In this document: in pieces, positions 1-6,276 of the stretch
How the letters are laid out: each line of letters starts with the position of its first letter
How positions within the stretch are numbered: position 1 is the first letter of the stretch
Source of the DNA: B16-G9 sp964400655
Lineage (GTDB): Bacteria; Bacteroidota; Bacteroidia; Bacteroidales; F082
DNA length: 6,695 bases
Direction of reading: 5' to 3'
NCBI GenBank assembly: GCA_964400655.1
Contig: CAYNVN010000157.1
Coordinates: 1-6,695, forward strand
Notes under the pieces: generated by a model
What the model was told of the DNA's origin: nothing
Databases searched by the model: none
What the model saw: only the letters and a program-made list of their open reading frames with translations
Translations under genes and position numbers: made by a program

Positions 1-496
1 CGATTCCCTTACCGATGTGTTTATTAAAGAACATAACAGCAGTAAATGGATTGAGGTGCCGGTAGTCAGACTTTTTGGCGACTCTGTTATAGGTTCGTTT
101 TTCCGCTCCGATTTAACCGATTATTTAGATAACGACTCTGCTATGTACGACTTAAAATTTAAGATTATTGACACCTTGGGAAACTATGCCGAATACAAGT
201 TTTTGCCGGGATTTGTTTACGGTAATTTTACTGTTGGTATAAACCACAACACATCATCGGTATCTGCCAACACATTATTTTGGCCCAACCCCGCAAAAAA
301 CCTTATTCATACTGAAAATAATAAAAACGGATACCATTTCTTTGTAAACTCTCTTTCCGGCATTAAAGTTTTAGATGGTAAAATTAAAAACGGAACGATA
401 AATATTAATTCAATTCCAAGTGGGGTTTATACCATTACATTCACAAAAGACGGGCAAATTACCGACAGCGGCAAATTTGTAAAAATCAATAATTAG
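1..496 (+). CDS. Secreted protein with T9SS type A C-terminal sorting domain (5' truncated by window edge)
   Basis: The reading frame is open from base 2 to the TAG at 494-496, giving 164 visible residues; the GTG at 17 is an internal valine codon, not the start. The last 70 or so residues carry a type A sorting domain: the entry motif WPNPAKNLI (visible residues 94-102), then beta-strand-rich sequence with the closing pattern IPSGVYTITF and a final GKFVKI near the C-terminus. Such domains direct export through the outer membrane by the type IX secretion system, where the domain is normally removed and the cargo released or anchored to the surface. The part before it (IDLKF-like strands ending in DTLGNYAEYKFLPG) looks like a beta-sandwich linker of the kind that follows the catalytic domain of secreted peptidases, but the catalytic part lies outside the window, so the activity is unknown. 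A candidate promoter for the next gene overlaps its last codons. Confidence 0.85.
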   Translation, partial: DSLTDVFIKEHNSSKWIEVPVVRLFGDSVIGSFFRSDLTDYLDNDSAMYDLKFKIIDTLGNYAEYKFLPGFVYGNFTVGINHNTSSVSANTLFWPNPAKNLIHTENNKNGYHFFVNSLSGIKVLDGKIKNGTININSIPSGVYTITFTKDGQITDSGKFVKINN

Positions 497-505
497 TTAA
501 CTTTG
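476..505 (+). promoter_or_regulatory. Candidate upstream promoter (TTTG-N18-TAACTTTG) for the barrel gene
   Basis: TTTG at 476-479 and TAACTTTG at 498-505 match the Bacteroidota -33 and -7 elements with an 18-base spacer. The -33 box lies inside the end of the T9SS cargo gene and the -7 box begins one base after its stop codon. If used, it would give the gene at 614 a leader of about 100 bases. Competing explanation: a chance match in AT-rich DNA, since a second -7 box lies closer to the gene. Confidence 0.4.
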
Positions 506-578
506 TAAAGTTGTTACAACATCTGATACAAATGGTTTGTGTGATAAGCAAATTTTAAACTACATAAGTTAATTTTTT

Positions 579-586
579 TAACTTTG
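579..586 (+). promoter_or_regulatory. Proximal -7 box TAACTTTG for the barrel gene
   Basis: TAACTTTG matches TAnnTTTG exactly and sits 27 bases before the ATG at 614, predicting a leader of roughly 20-25 bases. No TTTG or TTG is found at the expected distance upstream (the bases near 557-560 are AAAC), so the -33 element is missing or weak. The ten bases TTAACTTTGT around it are an exact copy of those at 497-506. Confidence 0.45.
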
Positions 587-613
587 TTTTTTTAACTCTA
601 AACTGTAAATAAC

Positions 614-1225
614 ATGAAAAAATCATTTTTACTTATTGTTTTGCTTGCAGGGTTTACTGCATTACATTCACAGGAAAGCTCAAGAAAAGGATTTCATCTG
701 GGGGCACATTTTACACCCGGCTACGGCACAATCTTAACAGAGGCATACGATTATCTTTCGTATGATTTTGGAATGACGGCAGGTATTGATGTAAACTACT
801 ACTTTACCGATCTTTTAGGAATCCATACCGGAGTAACATTTTTAAACCAGCCATGGAAATATGAATATGTTAACACACGCGGAGATGGAAAAGATGTTTC
901 GGCAACACTTAATGCCATTGGTATTCCGGCCAGATTTCTTTTAACAACGGGCCACAGTACCGTTGGTTTTTATCTCGAAGCGGGCATTGCCGTCTATTTT
1001 CCCATTAGTTATACCAGCGACTTGGATTTAGAATTACTTGAAACCAGTACCGCCATGTTCTCAACCGAATTAGTTGTCGGTATAAACATCAATGTTTCGG
1101 AAGCTGTAAATCTTAATGTGGGCGCTTTCTCGAATACAACATTTCCCGTGTTCAGTAATATTGATTACTCATACGGGCTCCTTAACGGAATTAAACTCGG
1201 ATTTATGTATAAATTAGGTAATTAA
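614..1225 (+). CDS. Outer-membrane beta-barrel protein, PorT/OmpA-barrel-like family
   Basis: A 203-residue protein with a clear Sec signal peptide (lysines at 2-3, hydrophobic core about 5-16, cleavage near ALHSQ at 16-20). The mature part alternates polar and aromatic/hydrophobic residues in strands typical of an eight-stranded barrel: FHLGAHFTPGYG (27-38), FGMTAGIDVNYYF (52-64), GIHTGVTFL (69-77), a central IGIPARFLL (102-110) resembling the conserved IPLLLK-type strand of Bacteroidota barrels, GFYLEAGIAVYFPI (118-131), a VNLNVGAFS strand (165-173), and a final GIKLGFMYKLGN. The length is normal for small members of this group (about 180-230 residues). No enzymatic residues or plug domain are seen, so a structural or small-pore role in the outer membrane is inferred only from fold. 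It is transcribed alone: a terminator follows 23 bases after the stop. The family assignment is fairly sure; a specific function cannot be given. Confidence 0.85.
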   Translation: MKKSFLLIVLLAGFTALHSQESSRKGFHLGAHFTPGYGTILTEAYDYLSYDFGMTAGIDVNYYFTDLLGIHTGVTFLNQPWKYEYVNTRGDGKDVSATLNAIGIPARFLLTTGHSTVGFYLEAGIAVYFPISYTSDLDLELLETSTAMFSTELVVGININVSEAVNLNVGAFSNTTFPVFSNIDYSYGLLNGIKLGFMYKLGN

Positions 1226-1247
1226 ATTTTTACCAGTAAAATTCAAC

Positions 1248-1290
1248 AAACAGCATCTTCCCGTTTCAGCAGGAAAATGCTGTTTTTTTT
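1248..1290 (+). terminator. Intrinsic terminator after the barrel gene
   Basis: The arm AAACAGCATCTTCC (1248-1261) pairs with GGAAAATGCTGTTT (1272-1285) with one C:A mismatch around a 10-base loop, and the stem runs straight into a T-tract reaching 1290. It begins 23 bases after the stop of the barrel gene. Read from the other strand the trailing sequence is only moderately T-rich, so it may help end the convergent minus-strand lipoprotein transcript as well, less efficiently. Confidence 0.85.
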
Positions 1291-1329
1291 GCCCTATAAA
1301 AAGTTATCCTGAAATGTACCGTAACGAAT

Positions 1330-1653
1330 TTACCGGCACTTTTTCCTGAAAAGCCTGTCCCAAAGAGAGCGTTGGTGTATTTTGTTATTTTTACGTTGCT
1401 GCTTTTTGGCTTCCTTCATCATAAGCTGCGTACTTTTTGCCTGACTTTTACGATGTTTCTTTACCGCTTCTTCATACTCTTTTTCCGCCTGTTTTTCTTC
1501 CTTGTTTTTCATACGAATAACCGCTTTTTCCTCGGTAGTCAGTTTGGTTTTGTTTTCCAGCGGAGCAGCCGTTTTACACGAGTAAGCCGTAACGATTATC
1601 AAGCCAAACATGACAACATAAACAAAAAATCTAAGTGCTGGATAAGGGCTCAT
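1330..1653 (-). CDS. Small lysine-rich lipoprotein of unknown function
   Basis: A 107-residue product read from the ATG at 1653. An upstream in-frame ATG at 1752 exists but would overlap the start of the divergent gene at 1736, would put 33 unlikely residues ahead of the export signal, and lies upstream of the likely promoter, so the shorter start is preferred. Residues 8-25 are a hydrophobic signal segment ending in TAYSC, with Cys26 the likely lipidated residue; the tyrosine at -2 is unusual but the small residues at -3 and -1 fit. Residues 35-90 are very rich in Lys, Glu and Gln and look like one long charged helix or coiled coil. The tail, RSLWDRLFRKKCR, is a basic-aromatic patch. I recall similar short lipoproteins with a basic tryptophan-containing end from other Bacteroidota, without known function. 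Possible roles such as binding peptidoglycan, lipid headgroups or nucleic acid by charge are guesses. Confidence 0.7.
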   Translation of the reverse strand: MSPYPALRFFVYVVMFGLIIVTAYSCKTAAPLENKTKLTTEEKAVIRMKNKEEKQAEKEYEEAVKKHRKSQAKSTQLMMKEAKKQQRKNNKIHQRSLWDRLFRKKCR

Positions 1654-1674
1654 TTTTATATGCGGTTTATGAGG

Positions 1675-1682
1675 CAAACTTA
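1675..1682 (-). promoter_or_regulatory. -7 box (TAAGTTTG) for the minus-strand lipoprotein
   Basis: The minus strand reads TAAGTTTG here, an exact TAnnTTTG match, 21 bases before the ATG at 1653. This would give a leader of about 15-18 bases and supports the short start over the ATG at 1752. No TTTG is seen about 18 bases further upstream. Confidence 0.45.
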
Positions 1683-1711
1683 AGAAAATATGACAATTAA
1701 AATAAAACCCG

Positions 1712-1719
1712 TAATATTG
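1712..1719 (+). promoter_or_regulatory. Weak -7-like box (TAATATTG) before the Rieske-like lipoprotein
   Basis: TAATATTG differs from TAnnTTTG at one position and ends 16 bases before the ATG at 1736, predicting a very short leader. No -33 box is recognisable. The 82 bases at 1654-1735 are the shared divergent promoter region of two lipoprotein genes. Confidence 0.25.
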
Positions 1720-1735
1720 CGTTTGATTTGAGATT

Positions 1736-2221
1736 ATGAACAAAAACATCATTTACATATCAGTCGTTTTGGTTGTTGCAGCCATCCTTTCGGCAAGTTC
1801 GTGCAACAAAGGAAACGACAACCCCAACATGCCCATTGTACGAATTGACATATCAATCGATCCCAATTCCACCATATTTTATGAACTGAACACCGTTGGA
1901 GGCGGAATGTACCTTGACGGTAAACCGGGCGTTTACATCCCGCCCGAAAGCAGGGGTATTATTGTGTACCGGATGGATATGAATACCTTCAAGGCTTACG
2001 AACGTACACCGCCCAATAATCCTGACGAGTGTTGCAACACTCACACAAAACAGTGTACCGCTTTAATATTTGATGTCAACACATATCCTTTTGTGGTAGA
2101 TACCTGCACAAGCACAAAGTACAGCATTCTTGACGGAGTTATTGTGAATGGTACCGGAACCTATCCGCTCATTGAATATCGATGCGATTACAACGGAGCC
2201 ATACTGCATATTTACAATTAG
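1736..2221 (+). CDS. Lipoprotein with degenerate Rieske-like C-terminal domain
   Basis: A 161-residue protein starting with a lipoprotein signal (hydrophobic 5-19, lipobox ASSC with Cys23), then a short polar spacer (NKGNDNPN). The body is beta-rich. From about residue 42 it reads SRGIIVYRMDMNTFKAYER, the layout by which Rieske proteins lead into their first Cys-x-His loop, and from 122 to the end DTCTSTKYSILDG...PLIEYRCDYNGAILHIYN follows the C-x-x-H-G-S-x-F...G...PL...Y...G..L.I course of the second half of a Rieske domain. In my alignment the cluster ligands are gone: the first loop reads TPPN at 91-94 and the second has Asp122 and Thr125 where Cys and His belong. Five other cysteines (99, 100, 107, 124, 150) remain and could form disulphides in the periplasm. 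The likely role is structural or binding rather than electron transfer; the partner is unknown. It ends at a two-way terminator. Confidence 0.7.
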   Translation: MNKNIIYISVVLVVAAILSASSCNKGNDNPNMPIVRIDISIDPNSTIFYELNTVGGGMYLDGKPGVYIPPESRGIIVYRMDMNTFKAYERTPPNNPDECCNTHTKQCTALIFDVNTYPFVVDTCTSTKYSILDGVIVNGTGTYPLIEYRCDYNGAILHIYN

Positions 2222-2244
2222 CTGTAACCGGAAACATATAAATA

Positions 2245-2289
2245 AAAAAGCTGCCTGCAAGGTTTTTAAACCTATGGAGGCAGCTTTTT
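2245..2289. terminator. Two-way intrinsic terminator between convergent genes
   Basis: AAAAAGCTGCCT (2245-2256) is the exact reverse complement of AGGCAGCTTTTT (2278-2289). Inside it a second helix, AGGTTT (2260-2265) with AAACCT (2268-2273), closes over a TT loop, giving one long stem with a small internal loop. The A-tract on one side and T-tract on the other let it end transcripts from both the Rieske-like lipoprotein (+, stop at 2221) and the ornithine aminotransferase (-, stop at 2310). Confidence 0.9.
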
Positions 2290-2309
2290 ATTTGAGAACT
2301 TTCAACTAC

Positions 2310-3533
2310 TTATTCAAAAGCAGCCAGCGATTTTTTAATGATATCAACGGCTTCCATCAGCTCTTCTTCGCTAATTACCAACGGAGGAGCAAAACGGATA
2401 ATATGGTCGTGGGTGGGTTTGGCAAGCAAACCGTTTTCGGCCATCTTAACACAAACATCCCAGGCGGTTTTACCATTCTTAGGCCTGATAACAACAGCGT
2501 TAAGCAAACCTTTTCCGCGTACCAGCTCAATCATATCCGATTCAATCTTGTTCATTTCGGCTCTAAAAATCTTACCAAGTTCCTCGGCACGTTCAGCAAG
2601 TTTTTCCTCTTTTACAACTTCCAGTGCGGCAATGGCAACACGTGCGGCAATGGGGTTTCCGCCAAAAGTTGAACCGTGCTCGCCGGGTTTAATGGTAAGC
2701 ATAATATCGTCGTCGGCCAAAACTGCCGAAACGGGATAAGCTCCTCCGGAAAGTGCTTTACCGAGGATTAACACATCGGGGCGAACGTTTTCGTGGTCGC
2801 AGGCCAACAGTTTACCGGTACGGGCAATACCTGTTTGAACCTCATCGGCAATAAAAAGAACATTTTTTTCTTTACACATCTGGTAAGCTTTGCTCAGGTA
2901 TCCTTCGTCGGGAACCATAACGCCGGCTTCACCCTGAATAGGCTCCACCAAAAAGCCGGCAACATTGGGGTCTTCCAGTGCTTTGGCCAAAGCATCCAAA
3001 TCGTTGTAAGGTATTACAATAAAACCGGGAGTGTACGGGCCAAACCCTTTTTTGGCATCGGGATCGGTTGACATGGAAACGATGGTAATGGTACGTCCGT
3101 GGAAATTATTTTCGCATACGATAATCTTAGCCTGATCTTCGGCAATTCCTTTTTTCTCGTAAGCCCATTTACGGGTAAGTTTTAAAGCGGTTTCGTCGCC
3201 TTCGGCACCCGAGTTCATGGGAAGTACTTTATCGTATCCAAAATATTCGGTAATATATTTTTCGTAAACACCCAGCACATCGCTATAAAAAGCCCTTGAA
3301 GTAAGGGTAAGCGTTTGTGCCTGATCAACCATAGCTCCCACAATTTTAGGGTGACAATGGCCCTGATTAACGGCTGAATAAGCAGATAAAAAATCGAAAT
3401 ACTCTTTTCCTTCGGCATCCCAAACTTTGGGGCCTTTACCTTTTGATAATACTACCGGCAACGGATGATAGTTATGAGCACCATATTTGTCCTCAAGTTC
3501 CATGGCCCTTTTTGAAGTGATCTTTTCTGACAT
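2310..3533 (-). CDS. rocD: Ornithine--oxo-acid aminotransferase (ornithine aminotransferase)
   Basis: A 407-residue, full-length class III PLP-dependent aminotransferase that transfers the delta-amino group of ornithine to 2-oxoglutarate, giving glutamate-5-semialdehyde (which cyclises to pyrroline-5-carboxylate) and glutamate, linking arginine/ornithine breakdown to proline and glutamate; cytosolic. Visible landmarks: the ornithine-site motifs GAHNYHPLPV (18-27, Tyr22) and SAYSAVNQGHCHP (50-62, Tyr52); the phosphate-binding NSGAEGDETA (107-116); FHGRT (144-148); VEPIQGEAGV (196-205, Glu202); the IADEVQTG segment with Asp230 facing the PLP ring nitrogen; the Schiff-base lysine Lys259 in LILGKALSGG; HGSTFGGNP (286-294); and Arg380 in IIRFAPP for the carboxylate. 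Tyr22, Tyr52, Glu202 and Arg380 correspond to Tyr55, Tyr85, Glu235 and Arg413 of human OAT, which separates it from acetylornithine or GABA aminotransferases. The ATG at 3533 has AAGAGAT just upstream and gives the normal N-terminus. It forms its own unit with a promoter at 3599-3628. Confidence is high. Confidence 0.97.
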   Translation of the reverse strand: MSEKITSKRAMELEDKYGAHNYHPLPVVLSKGKGPKVWDAEGKEYFDFLSAYSAVNQGHCHPKIVGAMVDQAQTLTLTSRAFYSDVLGVYEKYITEYFGYDKVLPMNSGAEGDETALKLTRKWAYEKKGIAEDQAKIIVCENNFHGRTITIVSMSTDPDAKKGFGPYTPGFIVIPYNDLDALAKALEDPNVAGFLVEPIQGEAGVMVPDEGYLSKAYQMCKEKNVLFIADEVQTGIARTGKLLACDHENVRPDVLILGKALSGGAYPVSAVLADDDIMLTIKPGEHGSTFGGNPIAARVAIAALEVVKEEKLAERAEELGKIFRAEMNKIESDMIELVRGKGLLNAVVIRPKNGKTAWDVCVKMAENGLLAKPTHDHIIRFAPPLVISEEELMEAVDIIKKSLAAFE

Positions 3534-3598
3534 ATCTCTTATAAGTTACGTGTTGATAATAGGGTTAATTTCAAACCTCTCCTGAACGGAAAGCTACG

Positions 3599-3628
3599 CA
3601 AAAGTAATTTTTTTTAACATCAGGCAAA
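3599..3628 (-). promoter_or_regulatory. Promoter for ornithine aminotransferase (TTTG-N18-TACTTTTG)
   Basis: On the minus strand, TTTG (3625-3628) is followed after 18 bases by TACTTTTG (3599-3606), matching the Bacteroidota -33/-7 pattern. Transcription would begin near 3593-3595, leaving a leader of about 60 bases before the ATG at 3533. The remainder of the 146-base gap to the next gene shows no clear terminator hairpin. Confidence 0.6.
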
Positions 3629-3679
3629 CCCGATTTATGAAAAATTATGAATGTCTTTTTATATCAGTAAATCAACCGT

Positions 3680-4756
3680 TTAAAGGTAATGCCTGAAGGG
3701 TACGATAAGCCATTCAAACAGTTTGTTGATATAGGGGCGGTTTTGCCAGTGTTCATAATTAAAAGGAGCTGAACCTGAGATGGTTTCGTGAATGTGTTTT
3801 TTTACCTGATCAACAATGGCTTCCTGATGACCTATCAGCATTATTTCAAACATATAACGGAAGCTGCGGTAATCGAAATTGGAAGAGCCGATGGCAAAAG
3901 TGTTATCATCTACCAGCATCAGTTTTGCATGAAGATTGTTTTTCTTATAAAGCAGCAGTTGAATTCCCGACTGGGAAAGCGGCCCGAGGTACTTGTTTCG
4001 TAAAATATCAACAATGTTTACATCCGACTGCACCGGCATAATCACCTGTACTTCAACTCCTCGTTTTACCGCATTGATCATCGCTTTACGCAGCAAAAAT
4101 CCTGGTAAAAAATAGGGTGTTTCAATGGTTACCCTCTGCTTTGCTTCGTTTATCATTTTTATAAAACGATAATTGATTTTTTTAACGGCAATGTTGGGAA
4201 CATCACGTAAAATATCAAATCCGTTATGCGTTTCCTTTTTTGAATAATAAACCACATTGAGTACATACTTGCGATACACCCTGTAATCCTGTAAGAAAAT
4301 TGATTTAAACTTCAGGGCAATATCGTCTTCCATTCTCAGAATCGATTCACGCCAGTCAACATTATAACCCGTTAAATTGGAAGACCCAATGTAAGTTATG
4401 CGATCGTCGATAATTTGTATTTTACGGTGGTTGCGACGGTGCCCGCGTGTAAACATGTCGGTATTAAACTTTATCTTTTCAAAAAAACGCACTTCGCCTC
4501 CCGCATCGGTAAGCGCTTTAAAAAAGGAGGACTCCAGCGAGCGGTTACCCCAGTAATCAATAAGAACCTTAACCTCTACCCCCTGCCCGGCTTTTTCGGT
4601 TAAAGCGGCCCGTATCTCCTCGCCAACCGAATCCCTGCCAATTCTGAAGGTCTCAATATAAACATAGTGTTTGGCCGATTTTATATCCTTCACCAGCGAC
4701 TTATAATAATTTGCCGGACATGAAAACAGATGATATGGTTTATTCAACGGTTCCAT
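3680..4756 (-). CDS. Phospholipase D-like / cardiolipin synthase family protein (two HKD motifs)
   Basis: A 358-residue member of the phospholipase D superfamily with both catalytic HxKxxxxD motifs: His110-Lys112-Asp117 (HRKIQIID), followed by GSSNLTG at 124-130, and His276-Lys278-Asp283 (HAKLMLVD), followed by GSSNFD at 290-295. Each half has the expected lead-in: YVYIETFRIG (31-40) with VKVLIDYWGN (62-71), and VTIETPYFLPG (209-219) with VEVQVIMP (234-241). This spacing is that of bacterial cardiolipin synthases, which join two phospholipids, or phosphatidylglycerol with another headgroup donor, at the inner membrane. The two N-terminal membrane helices of ClsA-type enzymes are absent, so it resembles the shorter ClsB/ClsC-like forms; the basic, aromatic C-terminus (WLIVPFRHYL) may touch the membrane. 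A stop codon lies directly before the ATG at 4756, fixing the longest start. No promoter was found just upstream, so it may be read from the TPR gene 106 bases away. A phosphatidyltransferase or phospholipase with another substrate cannot be ruled out. Confidence 0.88.
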   Translation of the reverse strand: MEPLNKPYHLFSCPANYYKSLVKDIKSAKHYVYIETFRIGRDSVGEEIRAALTEKAGQGVEVKVLIDYWGNRSLESSFFKALTDAGGEVRFFEKIKFNTDMFTRGHRRNHRKIQIIDDRITYIGSSNLTGYNVDWRESILRMEDDIALKFKSIFLQDYRVYRKYVLNVVYYSKKETHNGFDILRDVPNIAVKKINYRFIKMINEAKQRVTIETPYFLPGFLLRKAMINAVKRGVEVQVIMPVQSDVNIVDILRNKYLGPLSQSGIQLLLYKKNNLHAKLMLVDDNTFAIGSSNFDYRSFRYMFEIMLIGHQEAIVDQVKKHIHETISGSAPFNYEHWQNRPYINKLFEWLIVPFRHYL

Positions 4757-4862
4757 TTAGGGATGAAACATTTATAAAACAATAAGGTGAAGATAACTAT
4801 TTTTGTGAAAAGATGTTTGCGGCCGAATCAGTGTTAACATAATTTCATAACGGAAAGAAGGG

Positions 4863-6272
4863 CTAATTATTGGCCGTTTTGCTTCTTCTGAACCATAAAT
4901 AAAGTACAAAAATAATAATGATTAAAACAACCGTTCCGGCAAGGCCTGCAAATAGCAATTTGTATTTTTTAATGAGCCGCACCGACCTTTCATTCTTTTT
5001 TTTCAGTCTAAGGGTTTCGTTTAATTGTTCTCTGGCATGGTATTTTGCTTCAATCTCTGAAATCTTAAGCCGGTTTAGTTCACTTAACAATGTATCCTTG
5101 CCTGTCATAAACAAATTGTAATATTTATTGAAAAGATCATATCGACAGGTGGCGGCATAAATCTTAAACAGATACTCCTGATTTGATGAGATATAATCGG
5201 CAAGGTTGATTGCTTCGGCTCTTTTTAAACTGGCTTTAAAAAGTTTTTCGGCTTTTTTATAGTTTTTCCTGAACATGGCTATTTTTCCCTGATTCTGATC
5301 AACCATCACAAGCCCCGATTGGGAATTTAATTTTTGATACAACTGCCGGCTTTTTAAAAAATATGCTTTTGCTTTATCGAAATTTTCGAGGTTACCGTAC
5401 AAAGAGCCCAGGTTGTTATAAACCATGGCGATTCCCTGCAAATCGTCAAGATCTTTTTTTATGGCAAGCGATTTTTCGTAATACTCCAATCCTTTTTTAT
5501 AATCCTTGTATTTTTCGGTATAGGTATCGGCAAGGTTTGTGTAAACTTTTGAAAGCTCAAAAAGATTTCCGGTTTCTTTATAAAACTTTTCCGCTTCGCG
5601 GAGGTACTCAACCGACTGGTCGATATTTCCCCATTTTTTGTAAATAATGGCAATATTGTTTAAACACTGGCCTACCCCCTCGTTATTACCAACCTCGGCA
5701 AAAAGCAATTTTGCCCTGTAATAATAATCCAGTGCCTTTTGGTAATTAAAACTATAAAAACCGATATTTCCGAGATTGATAAGGGTTGTGGCCATACTGG
5801 CTTTATCGTTTGCTTTTGTTTTTAGCTCCAAAGCCTGCACATAATACTTTTCGGCTTTGGTGTAGTCCGACCATTCTTCATAAACAAGTCCCATGTTGCT
5901 TAAACAGTTTCCCTGTTGTAAAATATTGCCCGACTGTATAAAAACATCGTACGCTTTTTGAAAGAAACTCAGTGCTTTTTCGTAATCGCCCGACATATAA
6001 CAGCTAACGCCAACAGATTTCAATGCACGGCCTTCAAGGTCTTTATCATTTATTTTTTGGGCAAGAATTACTGCTTTTTGGCCGTAAATAATACAGTCGT
6101 CGTACACTACATTTCTGTAAAGTTCAGATAAACGAATCAGCAGTTCAATTTTTTCTTTTCCCGAAACCCTGTTAATCCGGTTTTGTAAGCTGTCGATTTT
6201 AGATATGGGTTCTGCCTTTAAAAAAGAGATTGTAAAAGTTAGCAGAAGTAATATGCAGGCTTTTTTTAACAT
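4863..6272 (-). CDS. TPR-repeat membrane protein without a C-terminal output domain
   Basis: A 469-residue protein with a signal peptide (MLKKACILLLL..., probable cleavage near KAEP at 19-22). Residues 41 to about 393 consist of roughly nine tetratricopeptide repeats of a strict 40-residue period (starting near 40, 80, 120, 160, 200, 240, 280, 320 and 360), with the signature pattern visible in GRALKSVGVSCYMSGDYEKA and ATTLINLGNIGFYSFNYQKA; the last repeat is degenerate. Residues 395-437 form a charged coiled coil (KISEIEAKYHAREQLNETL...), followed by one transmembrane helix (about 438-460) and a nine-residue tail, FRRSKTANN. This is the architecture of the periplasmic sensor part of Bacteroidota TPR histidine kinases and TPR-LuxR regulators, but the protein stops right after the membrane helix. 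It presumably binds a protein or peptide in the periplasm and may work through a partner. The 4757-4862 gap holds no remnant of a kinase or DNA-binding domain and no terminator, so co-transcription with the phospholipase D gene is possible. Confidence 0.88.
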   Translation of the reverse strand: MLKKACILLLLTFTISFLKAEPISKIDSLQNRINRVSGKEKIELLIRLSELYRNVVYDDCIIYGQKAVILAQKINDKDLEGRALKSVGVSCYMSGDYEKALSFFQKAYDVFIQSGNILQQGNCLSNMGLVYEEWSDYTKAEKYYVQALELKTKANDKASMATTLINLGNIGFYSFNYQKALDYYYRAKLLFAEVGNNEGVGQCLNNIAIIYKKWGNIDQSVEYLREAEKFYKETGNLFELSKVYTNLADTYTEKYKDYKKGLEYYEKSLAIKKDLDDLQGIAMVYNNLGSLYGNLENFDKAKAYFLKSRQLYQKLNSQSGLVMVDQNQGKIAMFRKNYKKAEKLFKASLKRAEAINLADYISSNQEYLFKIYAATCRYDLFNKYYNLFMTGKDTLLSELNRLKISEIEAKYHAREQLNETLRLKKKNERSVRLIKKYKLLFAGLAGTVVLIIIIFVLYLWFRRSKTANN

Positions 6273-6276
6273 CCTA

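Noticed and set aside
521..545. Small hairpin in the leader of the barrel gene as a terminator or riboswitch
   Set aside because: The stem is only about seven to ten pairs with a bulge and a wobble, has no following T-tract, and matches no riboswitch I recognise.
1372..1683. Open frame of 103 codons on the plus strand
   Set aside because: It lies antisense to the lysine-rich lipoprotein; its Phe/Leu-rich translation is the complement of Lys/Glu codons, and it has no promoter or family resemblance.
1654..1752. N-terminal extension of the minus-strand lipoprotein from the ATG at 1752
   Set aside because: It overlaps the coding start of the divergent gene, precedes the likely promoter box at 1675-1682, and would bury the lipoprotein signal 33 residues into the protein.
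2148..3071. Three plus-strand open frames (2148-2672, 2338-2739, 2793-3071)
   Set aside because: All are antisense to the well-conserved ornithine aminotransferase, or begin inside the Rieske-like lipoprotein and run through its terminator; none resembles a known family.
4798..4805. TATTTTTG on the plus strand as a promoter -7 box
   Set aside because: No plus-strand gene follows it; both neighbouring genes are on the minus strand, so it is most likely chance in AT-rich DNA.
5363..5647. Plus-strand open frame of 94 codons
   Set aside because: It is antisense to the TPR repeats, which are clearly coding on the other strand; its composition is explained by complementing that repeat sequence.
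4889..6155. The 40-residue repeat structure as a DNA-level repeat array
   Set aside because: The periodicity is in the protein (TPR) only; the DNA copies are diverged and not suggestive of CRISPR or tandem satellite repeats.
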